Positions 34,742 through 46,365 of a stretch of DNA of 64,000 bases are shown here, piece after piece. A program made the translations under genes and the position numbers. The DNA lies in NCBI GenBank assembly GCA_014338405.1, contig JTDE01000114.1, positions 251,316-315,315 of the forward strand, read 5' to 3'. The notes below the pieces were generated by a model. It was given only the letters and a program-made list of their open reading frames with translations. It was not told the origin of the DNA and ran no database searches. Position 1 is the first letter of the stretch; each line of letters begins with the position of its first letter. The DNA is from Paragonimus skrjabini miyazakii (taxonomy: Eukaryota; Platyhelminthes; Trematoda; Plagiorchiida; Troglotrematidae).

Positions 34742-35378
34742 CTGAACATACAGTTTTTCAATGAGTAGGTGAATAACTACGGAAAATATTCATTTTTAAT
34801 CGTTCTATTTTACGACACGGAAGAGGTTTTTTCGAGATACTAGAAACATTTATACCGTATACTGTGTTTGTTATCTGCGTCTACTTTATTACCAGGTGAT
34901 AAAGTGGCTTACTCGTTACAAAATATGATTTGGTGTACTATTATTGAGCGCTTTGTTCTAACCAGTTATGTCGCTTTGTTCCTGTTTGTACAGAATTGGG
35001 TCGTATTGATGTCCCAGCTACTTATCATAACATAATGTGCGTAATAATGTGAAATTATTGCCCAACGTCTGCGGTCGCATTTGTGAAAAAAACACTGTGT
35101 CCTAGTCTATCTTGAGTCCCGAGTTGTTTTATAATTTGGTAACTCATATGTGTGCGCTGAAACCATATGAAACGCGACATTTCTGCCATCAAGTACAACT
35201 CTCGTGGAATTTAAAAGCCTCTCCAATGAATAAGTTCCTACTTGTTAGCAAAAGTCTCCCACGAAATTCGGTGGATGTGAATATGACAATGCTTATAAAC
35301 TACCTTACCGTATATCAAACGGGCGTTCATAAGTAACACTGTGGTCTCATTAGGACAACAACAGGCTTTTTTAAGTAC

Positions 35379-35527
35379 CGTGAGCTTTCTGAAGAGATGT
35401 ATGCTATCAAGTGATCTAAGCTTGCAAACATTATGTTGACGCCAACATTATACAATTTTGTTGAGTCATACATTGCATTTTGTCGAAATCGTGATTCATT
35501 AGCCATCTGTCGCACTCCAATGTTTGC
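35379..35527 (-). CDS. Candidate exon of the same minus-strand gene
   Basis: A 149-nt exon after CATTAACAG and before GTACTT (a weak donor). It encodes 49 codons plus two bases, including ANIGVRQMANESRFRQNAMY and NIMFASLDHLIAYISSE. The two spare bases complete the first codon of the exon at 34671-34741. Three exons in a row with compatible phase argue for a real gene, although each splice call is by eye. Confidence 0.4.
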
Positions 35528-37762
35528 CTGTTAATGAGCTGAATGTCTAACTGAATAGAAATGTGCTGGGTTTATTCAGGTAGTAAGTGAATGAGTGTTA
35601 TTCGTCAAAGATCGCCTACCCGAAGGGTACTGGGAAATAAGTATTGCCAACCACCATGAGCTGCTTCATTCATTCCGTGCACAGCTTCACGTACAGTTGT
35701 ATATTGATAGGATTAGATTCGTGCCTGCTAACCGATGTGATTTACCTCCTTACATTAGTTTTGTAATAGAAATAGTGTGTATATGGGCCATTTTAACTAA
35801 AAAGTGGGAAAAAAGCTGACTGGTATTCCCCAGTCATCATTCAGTCTTGTACATATAAGGACTACAGACAGGCTGGGACTTGCTAAATATCTCAGGAATA
35901 GGCAATAATTGACCAGAAATTCTTCGAACTCACTACCCACAGACTCAGAGCTGCATCCACCATTGTATGAGTTTAAAATGAATCCAGTTTGAAGAGGATG
36001 ATCTCATCCTCAAGAAAGTCATTTATTCAGCTCAATCTCCATGAATCCGCAAACGTCATTTGTTTATTTTTGCTTCCCAGAACAATCAGATACTCATAGG
36101 TCAATCAAACTCTTTTCGCATGCGTGCCTTTTTATGACGAATTTTCAAGTCTCACATCATTTTTGTAGTGGTCATCAAAATTTGCACTATTCATTAAAAT
36201 ACTATGACTACAGGTCTAGCCGCTTTCGTTCAGACAAATCAACCTCACTTTATTACCGTTGTGAAAAGTGTCCTTGCTCACGGTGCAGCTGTAAACCGCG
36301 TAATTATGTAACTGTAGCTGTTTCACCCATGCATGCAATACTCCCATCAGGACTGTATCAGTATCAAAAGTGTTTCATTTTAGGTTCAAGGGGGCTTGTG
36401 TCTTCAATAGAAGTGTATGATGTGAAACCATTACAGGCTTTATTAACGTGTTTCTCGGAAGGAAAACTTCCTGATCTAGAAGCATTTCCATGGAAGAAAC
36501 ATTATACAAGGGTAAAAACCATATTGATAGTTGTGTCTTTCAAATAACCAGCCAACAATTCATTTGACAAAGTCCGTATTTTGATAACCTGTGAGAAGGT
36601 GATTACTTACAAGTTTTCTGACCCAACCTGTGAGTCATCAAATTCAAACAAATTGATCAAGTGTGTTGAAATTTTGCCATGATGTTTGTCAGAAAACCGT
36701 ATATTTGTATGGGGTTATGCCAGGTTAAACTGCGCAAGTGGCTGCATAGTTTGGACACCTTGTACTAACTTATTTTGATGAAAAGAGATATGTTGCAAAG
36801 ACAAAGTGCATGTAGCAGTTCTGACATTTAGAACGAAATAGAATTGGAACATTATACCTCCTGGAATGCCAATAAGGTACACAGTAGTAAATATTTGACC
36901 GCAATACCTTTTAATTAGATCTTCACGATGTTTGATGTTTGACGAACGTAGAGTAATATTCGAACGAATACAAAAAGAAAGTGGTCAGAATACTAGTGGC
37001 AGATCCCCGATCATCTTGAAATTAAAGTCAATGTAGTCTAACCACTGGAACTATGAGTCACCGATACTGTAACGAGTGGTTTGGGATTGCAGCCACAATT
37101 ACGCTACAGGATAAACGTGGCAGGGAAAACTCATGTCAAATGGTCTTCTTTGATTTGTTCTGAAAATCGCCTAACTGTCCAACCTACTTTTTCAACAGTA
37201 AAATTCATAAGTACACAAACTGACCTTGTAAGTAGTATGTTGATATCTGAAGCTTCATGCTGTTTGGAATTACTAAACTACTTTGAGTCTTCAGTTTTTC
37301 TACAAATCGTGTTGCTTTTATTAACTACATATAATTGCAACGATCTCTTAAATACTTGCCAGAATACAGTTCTTCGTCCTAACCTATTATGCTGACTCGA
37401 CAGACGTTTTTCCCGATGGATTAATATTTGTGCAATTCAGTCAGAATGATCAAACTGAAAGTGTTGTGTAGTGATTTTTAGGTATAAAGTAGAACAGTAC
37501 ACATCACATCAGTAAAATGCTCAATTTTTACAACCCTATCTAGAAAACACTAGTTACAAAGTGCTGTATTCCCGTTCAGGTGCAATCTATATTGAGCAAT
37601 ATGGGCAATAACAGTGGTAGGAGAAACACATGACTTGGGAAAAGTATTCTGACATTTAAAAACGATAGCGTCATTCTCAAGTGCGTGGATAAATGAGCTG
37701 TTGGCCGATGAAGGCACGACCAGTCAGAACGCAGTTTGAATCTTAGCATGAACGCAGGGTAC
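35528..37762. other. Interval between candidate exons
   Basis: A 168-codon plus-strand open frame (36041-36547) contains a coding-like part ending FPWKKHYTR, bounded by TTTCATTTTAG at 36383 and GTAAAA at 36512. If real, it is an exon on the opposite strand. The minus strand in the same place also has short open stretches with splice-like edges. Neither strand can be chosen from sequence alone. Confidence 0.3.
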
Positions 37763-37982
37763 CCAGATAGCCACGACCAGTATACAACAAATCTTCTAGG
37801 TGTGCGGATGGTTCGAATATAACATGCGAATTGCGTCTGAAATCTTTGACTAAACGATAGATTTTGTTAGCATTATAAACATTTTTAGAAGTGGCACACC
37901 AGTAATCAGCTATTTTCCCCCCTTCGCACAAAATATCTTGTTTCATGAGCATGTTTGATATGCAAAGTTCTGACTTCACCTT
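37763..37982 (-). CDS. Candidate exon, product unknown
   Basis: It follows the pyrimidine-rich acceptor GGTTGTCTTTTCAG and may end before GTACCC. It encodes 73 codons including KVKSELCISNMLMKQDILCE, YWCATSKNVYNANKIYRLVK and FEPSAHLEDLLYTG. The composition is strongly coding-like. The frame runs on seven more codons to a stop at 37743, so it could be terminal. It is probably the upstream part of the gene represented at 33.9-35.5 kb, but the phase to the next exon does not match directly. Confidence 0.45.
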
Positions 37983-38054
37983 CTGAAAAGACAACCAGTA
38001 TACCGCTGTTAATAATGACAATGACAGTGTTATTATCAACACCGTCAATATTAC

Positions 38055-38129
38055 CTCCAATGCTAATAAAATGTCCCCATCTGGCGCAATTATTCTACCA
38101 TCCTCAAGTCTACTGCATCCACCGTAACG
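38055..38129 (-). CDS. Candidate exon upstream of a 72-nt intron
   Basis: A 75-nt exon after CAACATTACAG and before GTAATA, encoding RYGGCSRLEDGRIIAPDGDI and LLALE. It is separated from the next exon by 37983-38054, a 72-nt stretch with intron-like ends. Because 72 is divisible by three and has no stop, the segment could instead be translated as a hydrophobic, membrane-like stretch (VLIITLSLSLLTAVYWL). Confidence 0.4.
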
Positions 38130-38528
38130 CTGTAATGTTGACCAGTAAGGAAATACCCACAAACATCAAAGTACAAAATACCCTTCCGAATTTTAAGACA
38201 CTGCTAACTGTCTAATAGGTTGCTTTGACTGATAGATGAGCATTATCTGAAAATTCATGACAAACGATGTTACTGCTGTCTCAAACAAAATTTCTGAACG
38301 AACTATTAGAACATGTCCGAGTAGCAATTAAATTAAACGAAAGGTTAAAACTAGAAGTCATCACCATTACCTCTCAATGGGATTGGCTGTTCTCGTTCTC
38401 TGCAGAGTCTGATGGTTAGTTATTGCCGAGACAAAGAGTGAACTACATGGACACACACTATGTGGTCCTTTGATGTTTGACTTGCTTTTACAGATATTGT
38501 GGGGGACTATCAGGCAGGAAGTGCGAGC

Positions 38529-38872
38529 ATTCCAACTCTCGGCGGAATACCCCAACACAGAGGGGAGGTGCGTTCAGAAATCCACCGTGAGCGGATGGAG
38601 AACGGCGTGGGCTACCGGATGAGTCATCGCTCGACCGGATCGGACCAACGGACGAGACGTGGCAGCCGAAATAGAATGAATGACCAAATTGAAGGCGTGA
38701 TTATTCCAACACTCTCAGGAATATCTCGACACGGCTGTAGAGTACGTTCAAAGCCTACAGTAGATAGACGGAGGACAGCACGAGCGACCGGACAAGCCAT
38801 CGTTCAACGAGATCGGATCAACGGATGAGGAATAGCAGGCAGAAAACGCCCGGATAGAAGGCGCCAATCACA
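38529..38872 (+). repeat. Diverged tandem duplication, 174-bp period, GC-rich
   Basis: Unit 1 starts ATTCCAACTCTCGGCGGAAT at 38529; unit 2 starts ATTCCAACACTCTCAGGAAT at 38703. Shared blocks include GTGCGTTCA/GTACGTTCA and GGATCGGACCAACGGA/AGATCGGATCAACGGA. The stretch is richer in GC than its surroundings. CCAAT (about 38868) and AATAAA (38991-38996) follow, so it may be part of a solo LTR; its borders are not clear. A 109-codon Arg-rich frame here is a by-product of composition. Confidence 0.6.
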
Positions 38873-39009
38873 TACTTAAACCGCGTAGAAGTGCACACGA
38901 CGCGTGAACGGAAACCTGGGGGTGATGTGGACTAGAATGCTGACTCATAAACGCGAGCGCGCGCGTAGCATGTGAACTAGCGTGTTGGGCAATAAAGATT
39001 GTGCTTTAC

Positions 39010-42000
39010 TGAACGCCTTTTCGCTACAATACGCATCAACCGAATACACCAGTTGTCAACCACTGCTTTTAACAACTCATGAGCATGCCTTGAACAAGGT
39101 AGACTGGAAAAATTAGCTAAATTGTAGTACCGTCTGCATACCAATTTTAGACGTGCCACAATCACCCGTGGACGGTTGGTGGTAAGCTGTACAAATAACG
39201 TTGTTTGTCTGTAATCCATAGTTCATTAAAGTTGCATTAAATTAGTGGCTGGTCGGGGCGGTTAATTCGGTGGTTTTTCCAGTGCACATTATTCTGGGTC
39301 GATAAGCACATTTACTTTGGTCCACACCCGAATAATACATGGTTCGAGTGTTCAACTGTATGACTGACATTAACCGGAATCGGTTTTGTATACCCTCGGT
39401 TGTCCTACCGCTGGAATTATGGGCGCAAAGAAACTCAAACACCACAGCTCAGTGGTACTATGTAGCGACGAAGCTATTCCGAATGTCCCAGTCTTGAACA
39501 AGCAACATCATTGTTAAATCTGGATTGTAGCTAAAGTTCAGGCTAAAGTTCACTTAATATTAGATCGAATACGTCTAATAAAAGGCGCAATGCCTCGCTC
39601 ATTGTCGTGTTTCATTTCACTCCCTGTGTCCCAAAGAAGAAAGTTCCAAACAGTAGGTGTGAGTTGAGGTCTTCGAAGTCCGACCATTGTATATTGGTCA
39701 GGTTGTTTGCAGGTTAGTATGAAAGAAAAGCCTTTATCTCGCGAATCGTATAACAAACGGTCTAGTTAGTAGTAAGGCTTAATCCGGGAAGAAATTATAG
39801 GCACAGAACAAATGACAAGAGATATTACAGTATAAGAGTAGAAACTGCTGCATTTGTTTAAGCTCATTCTCGTTAAATTAATAGTAAGTAACGAACTAGC
39901 TCAAATTCAAAACAAGTTCTGGGGCAGTAGAAATGGACGACCAGCACCTGTTGACACAGTAAGTTTATCCGGATCCACTCTTTATACAACACTAAGCAAA
40001 ACAACCGGTTAGGCAACGTGAAACAACGCTATATCAATTACATTACGTTACTCGTGTGGTTTAATCATAGTGGAGTTTCTAACTTGACAGTAGCTGGTTC
40101 AATGGATTCAGATTAATCAGTACACTCGTTACAGTGTATTATCATGCTCTCCGAATTGACGAATCCACGACTGTGGTGCCTTGTGGTCTGGAAACGAATA
40201 TGCTACATCACTGCAGTTTTGTGTGATACGAAAAACAAATAACCTCTGGCTTTTTTGGGATAAACCGAAAGAACTGAGTAGTTTATCTAAACTACAGTTT
40301 TCATTGGTTGACGAGAATAAAGAGTATTTAATAAAGTTAATTGGCTCCGTAATAAAGACACGGTCTTCTTGTTGACGATTCAGTGTATGTATGTTAGGGG
40401 CTCACCATTTCAAGAGGGTGAACCCATTTTTTGCCAGCAACACGAGACAGTGTCAAAACATCATACGACTTTTACGATTCCTTTCCGAAATTGTGACTGC
40501 GCAGCAAATGTTCACTGAAATTTAGGGGGCCCTTTTGAAGTACGGGCTGTCCAATTCAAGAATGCGTCCTTCGACGACCTAAGATCCGTTTGTAACATTA
40601 ATAGATTTTTCTAGCTGATATGGCGCACAGCTATAGTCAAATGCCGAAGTGATACATGAAGCTGGCGGTACGCACGATTTGCGAATGTTTGACCTTGAGA
40701 GGTGGTTTTTCGCAATGGAGGATTTTACATGGTGTTGCGACTTAGGGCGCATGATCCCAAGTGATTGTAAACAATACAAGTGCAGCTAAATAATGGTGAT
40801 GGAAGTGTTGGGCTGGGAGTAAAACTGTTTAACCACAATGGTGCAAGCTGGTTTTAATTGGCGCAAGCGAGTGCGTTTCAGAATAGGGTTACAGTCTACG
40901 TGAAGTAAAGACAGTCAGATACTCCGTCTTGTTAGCACACGATAGACCGAACTTTGTGAAAGGGGTATGAGAGCGCTGTACACGTTGAAACGCATAATTT
41001 TAGAACGTTTTGAACTAACTAATGTGAATTCGTGACGAGTACATAAAACAGAATTGACCAACTGGCTTGCTTCTGTGTGTCTCACCATTATCACAACACA
41101 GACATTTAAAGAAGGTCAGTAGTCGCATCTTGACTCTAGTCAAGGTCATATCATTCGTTTCAATATCTCCTCTTCTGTACACACATAAAGCAATCGTGAT
41201 AACGGACGAGTTTTCTTAAACATGCCCTAACCAGCTTAGTGAATACAGGTGAACCGCAGCATACATATATGGCATGGATTAGCAGTCACGTTATTCACTG
41301 TCCATCTTACCTACATGCGATTACGTAACAAGTAGTTGATGTGCATAATGCTACACTGTGTCAACCGTATGCTTTACACACGTTTTTACCTGCTAACCAA
41401 ACCCTGATCTTGAGTGTACGTGCATCACGTGAGATCACCTACAACTGCTGTCTTCAGATTATTAAAAAGCCTGGCACGTACTACGGTGGTGACTAATTGA
41501 TTATCACACCACACAGTTTAATTCGCGTACGCCGGTTTGCAGTTGTGAACGCATGCTTCAGTGCATCAACAATGTTTATTAAACCTACGGTAATTCGTAC
41601 TGGTTGAGATAACTGATATGTCACTAATACTTTAACCAATTGTCCATATAATTTTGAGACAATGTTGGTTTTGACAAACTACCAATCAGTAGCCTATAGT
41701 GTGATTGAAAGTAAATGCACTTCTCATTTTTATGAAATGACATGCTGGAAACTTGGACTATTAAATGTGATCGTACGTGCCAGTTTTTCACATGCGTCAT
41801 TCGTTATGCAGACTGAAACGTAGGCAGTGTTTTAAATGGTCACAAACGCATTGTAGGAGAAAAAACAGACATGGAGTATGGGGTCCCAAAATATAGACTG
41901 TCAAAATGAATAACGCTGAACTAACCTTCGAAAGGTAATCAGTCGCTCTTTCGTGAGGATTGTTGTCTAGCGGATTTTTAGAAAATATGCCTAAGTGTTT

Positions 42001-45000
42001 GTATTTCCGATTTTTATGTCATGTAGAATCTTTACACAGACAAACCGGATTTTCTTCGGCGTTGATTGATTTCAGAGTTCAATTATAGTTACAGGGTTTA
42101 TGATATGTTGCTGTTAAGGGCCGTTCAAATGTCATTCAACTAGTCTTCTTGACGCCTTGTGTGCGATGTTCTAGCACTCGATTACTATGATGACAGAACA
42201 GAGTGCAACGGCGTCATACTGGTCGTTAAATGCTGTATGACTTGCTTTAACTCAGTCAGAATATCAAATGAAGGGATTTAAGTCAACTTGGCTGTTTTAT
42301 TTGGTCTAATGCCCAGTCATTAGTTGTCAACACTGTAAACAACCAGAAAACCGTGATGAGTATGAGAATGGAGCTGTATCAACCAGTATTGTGCTTCGAT
42401 CAAGCAATACACATCGCGAACTGAACAGAGTGCATGGACAATTATTTAGCAAACTTCACTGAAATAAGTATAAAGGGTTTAGTTATTGTTTGTGAACCTA
42501 CGGATCCAAACAATACTTCCCGATTACTGCTTTAAGCTGAAGTTTATTATAGGTGTTTTGTTGCGAGTTCTAATGATGGAGAGGTTTTCTGTGAACTAAG
42601 GTTGTTCAGTTAATTACACTAGTCCAGATTAGTTCACACAGTTGACGATTATTCACGAAGGTGATTTCATTCTACAAAATAAACCAAATGTTGTCTTGTA
42701 TCCAGCCTGACAGTAAAGCAAGAATGAAAACCATGCGACATATGCATTTATCAGTAAAGAATTAGAGTAAAGCCCTTGTAGCGGAGAAGATTAGATAAAA
42801 CTTTCACTTAGTGGATAGCTGGGATTATTGTTCTACACAGATCAAATATACGGAATGAAAAAAATTAGGTATAACTGCTTGTGTGGTACCTGGGACATTG
42901 GCAACATTTTGTGAGGCTGTCAGGACACCATCGGAAATGAAACGAGCATATTTCATGGCAATTTGAAGACCGTCTTTAGACAAACTTCAATACTTGAAAA
43001 AAAACTATCTCATAAATTTAGTGCGGTACTTTTCCGAAACCAAACCGAAGGTGGAAGACAAAATGGGTAGACTGCAAAATTTGATGTCTGATGGATCACG
43101 TAGCTTTATGCCAACTTGGTTCGGGTGCACTCTATTTTTTATCTTATTTCTTCGCCCAAAATCTGTGTACTTCACACAACTTGCACCTTCGATTGGCGCT
43201 ACTGTCGATCACTTATTCTAATCATTCGTTAGACGAGGCATCGAAGAAAACAAATGTGTCTGAGAGGAACACCGCCCACAGAGTTAGCTTAGAACGGTGG
43301 TGAGGCAGCGTTAAAATAAGTCGAATGTTCCATCGCACAATCAACCAAATATTGGCGTGATTCCAGTCATCAAGACTTTGCGGTTGCAAATTATGGTGCA
43401 ATCAGCCTGATGTAAAGTACTGCACAATATTATGCATCGGAACCGGTTGGAAACCAGTCTCGAAAACATCGTTCCAAGTGATTTGATCTCGAACGCACTA
43501 TGTCAACAAAACAACTGAGCATAAATACAAGCCTTCAAATTTCTTGATGAGATAAAAGATTTGGTTTACAACTACCGAGTAAAACCGAGCAAATCAGTAC
43601 GATGCAATTCAACCATGATGATATGCAGATGTTCACAACTGATAAATGGATAAGATAACATCCTGGGGAAAATAATTAACTGAAAGCTGTTCCGGTTGTA
43701 ACACGAAAGATTACAATCAGTTAGTCGCACTCCACCTACGTATGAATTGATGAAACCTGATATTCTGATGTAGCCGGTCTCATCTGAGGTCAACGATCCA
43801 CAACTCAAACTAACTAGATGGCTTATGAATATACTTGGATCATTATGGGAAGCGTACGGTTAGTTCAATCTTGAAAAGATGTTTGAAATAATTGGGCAGT
43901 TTAATGCCAATGATGACAGACATTTACCTTTTTCGACGTAAAGTCTTTATCCACAGATAACACTAGATAGGACTGTCGAGTGTATCTCAAACACAGAATT
44001 TTGCGACATTTACTTGCATGTAAAGTATGTTCAGTTTACCTGATGTTACATGCATAATGTCTTGCTCTGATTTGCCAGACACAACTACAAACAAATCTAC
44101 CAAGATGCTGGGAATAGTCCACTAGGACATTGCTTGGCAGCTTACTTAATGTGGATTGCAGAGTAAAAGTGATGGATCATTTCATAAACCTGGCTTTATT
44201 TAGACAGTCTTACGGTGGCACTCTAATTATATCCAGACGCAACACTGAGGAAGACCGGCTGTCTGATGCTTTGGACGATAGGCACATAAAAATGAAGGTG
44301 ATCTTCGTAGGAGCGATTTGAAATTAACTCTTGTGTTCTGTTTGTTCTGATAAATTGCAGCAATTATGACTTAACTTTCCACACAGTCCATACGGAACGA
44401 ACGCTGCCTCGACAATACTTAAATGTCCGCTGATTCGTGTTGTGTAGATTAGATAAAAGTTGTGTAACCGAGTCCATCCAATGTTTGCCAGCAACAATTT
44501 GGAAGCGAAAACTTCAGATTTCACTTGCACGTTGAGGAAACGTGGCTGTCTCCAACAAATTTTCGAAAAGAACCAAATAACATTTGAAGAAAGAGGAAAC
44601 TAACTGACCATGTCGATAAACTTGTTGGTAGAGAAATTTTGTTTATGAAAGTCATATAGCTAAACAACTCTATATCGTTTGTATACTGCCATCTTCCGCA
44701 TTTATTAAGCAGGCTAACCGCTTTCACTACGACATATAACGTTACTTCAACTCTTTATCAGAAAGCAACTAGGAGGGTTTTGTGATATCCCATTTGATTT
44801 ATAACTCTTTGTGTGCCTATACTGGAAGGAAAAATCGGCCGTCGAATCTATGGAATGGCGAGCCTGTCCCAAGGTGGTTACTGTCGTTGTCGGTGACGGT
44901 CAACGCAAAGTTGTCTTCACAAAAACGAAACGCAAATTTCCTTGTCATTAGGCCTTCCAATTAAACAAAGCATTATGTATCTGCCCCCATATCTTCAAAG

Positions 45001-46279
45001 TGTTTTCTAAGAAAACCAGGGGAAGCAACCAACAATTTGCCAGAACAATATCAAATAGACGCATCAACCCCTAAATATGCGCTCTCCAGTAGTTCGTGTT
45101 GGTACTCCTGCTGCCCTACTAAGTAGACACTCTGCCGATCTGGACACGCTGGAACAAACGATACTCTCTTTCTGAATATCCATCTGTTACTCTTGCATTT
45201 TATTCATGTATGTTTACTGAGTTCAAATTTGGTCTATTTCTGTCTGTACGTATGCTTAAGATGTATGTGCTAGTGGGCGTACGGAATGCACGAACATTCT
45301 TGTCGTTTGGCTTCGCGCAGAATATCCGCTCTGATCGTCTTTGCAAAATGAAGGTTTATTCTACGAACTTGATACCACTACCTCCCGGTGAAAAGATAAC
45401 TGCCTTCCTACGTCATGTCATGCTGAATTTAACATTTTGAAAATGAACATCTTTTCATCAGTGATCAGTACTGCAGTTGCAGGATGCAGCAGCTGAACCT
45501 GCTACAGTTTCGAGTGAAAATGGGATAAAACAGATCCAGCAATCAGGACGGCGCAAAATGATCGAGGCTTCATGGTTAAGGCCCTCAGATCCAATTATAC
45601 TCTCAAAAATCGACGTCTTCTTCAATGTACTGGGGCTGTTGTGATTTAGATATCGCGGTCACCCGTCCATCAAGGGAAATCTGTGGTTGACAGCCTGAAT
45701 CTATTGTGGACAATACTCGATCAGACTGTCCTTTTTGCTTGTAATTTTACTGTGGGTTTTCTTGCTAAACATGACTGACTCATACGAGCAAAAGCAATTA
45801 CGTAAGCGCTACACTATCTACGCGATGACTCGACGATAAATAAATCACGCAGTTGGACGTTTTTCCTGCTGTTTTCAAACACACTACCGATAATGTTGAT
45901 CGAAAGAAACTGTAAAAGTTATGAACATTTATTTAGATACCTTACATATCCAAACGACCATTGGAAAGATGAATTACTACAATGACCTTCAGTGAACGAT
46001 CAAAGAAAAATGGACAAATGAGACTGGTTCGAGTAGCTTGATTTATAAGAGCGTCCGATAGTCGTGCAAATTGAGATGAGTTACTCGCCGAGTAACAATG
46101 TGACAGACTTGTCCCGTTGAGCAGCTTACATTAATGCCCAATTCGTCTGCTCAGTAAGGTAGCCAGACATGTCTTCCATCCAATCACTACCTAAATTCTA
46201 GTATGCACTACTACAGGTAAAGTCAAGTTAGGTTAGTAATCTTTGTACACTACTCAAAACTGATCACATTTTTCATCTT
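39010..46279. other. Unassigned interval
   Basis: No domain, RNA gene or known repeat was recognised over about 7 kb. Frames of 60-80 codons occur on both strands; 40181-40375 plus (NNLWLFWDKPKELSSLSKLQ) looks mildly coding-like but has no supporting signals. Confidence 0.35.
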
Positions 46280-46365
46280 TCCTTTAATTTTTTAACCAAA
46301 CTTTTTTAAAAAGAGGCATTAAACTTGAGTTTAATTCTTGTTAAAAGTAGTCATTTACTATGTCA
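46280..46365 (-). repeat. Possible ancient HHR-FB fragment
   Basis: In minus orientation, the segment with GCATTAAACTTGAGTTTAAT and GTAGTCATTTAC follows the spacing of the hammerhead region (stem I, stem III, core), and AAAAAGAGGC matches the start of the tail. Similarity is low and the core is lost. Confidence 0.3.

Noticed and set aside
36041..36547. 168-codon plus-strand frame as a complete gene
   Set aside because: Long for the region and coding-like near its end, but no domain; it conflicts with minus-strand exon candidates on both sides. Kept only as a note.
38499..38828. 109-codon Arg-rich plus-strand frame
   Set aside because: Falls on a GC-rich tandem duplication, and its repeat pattern follows the DNA units rather than a protein domain.
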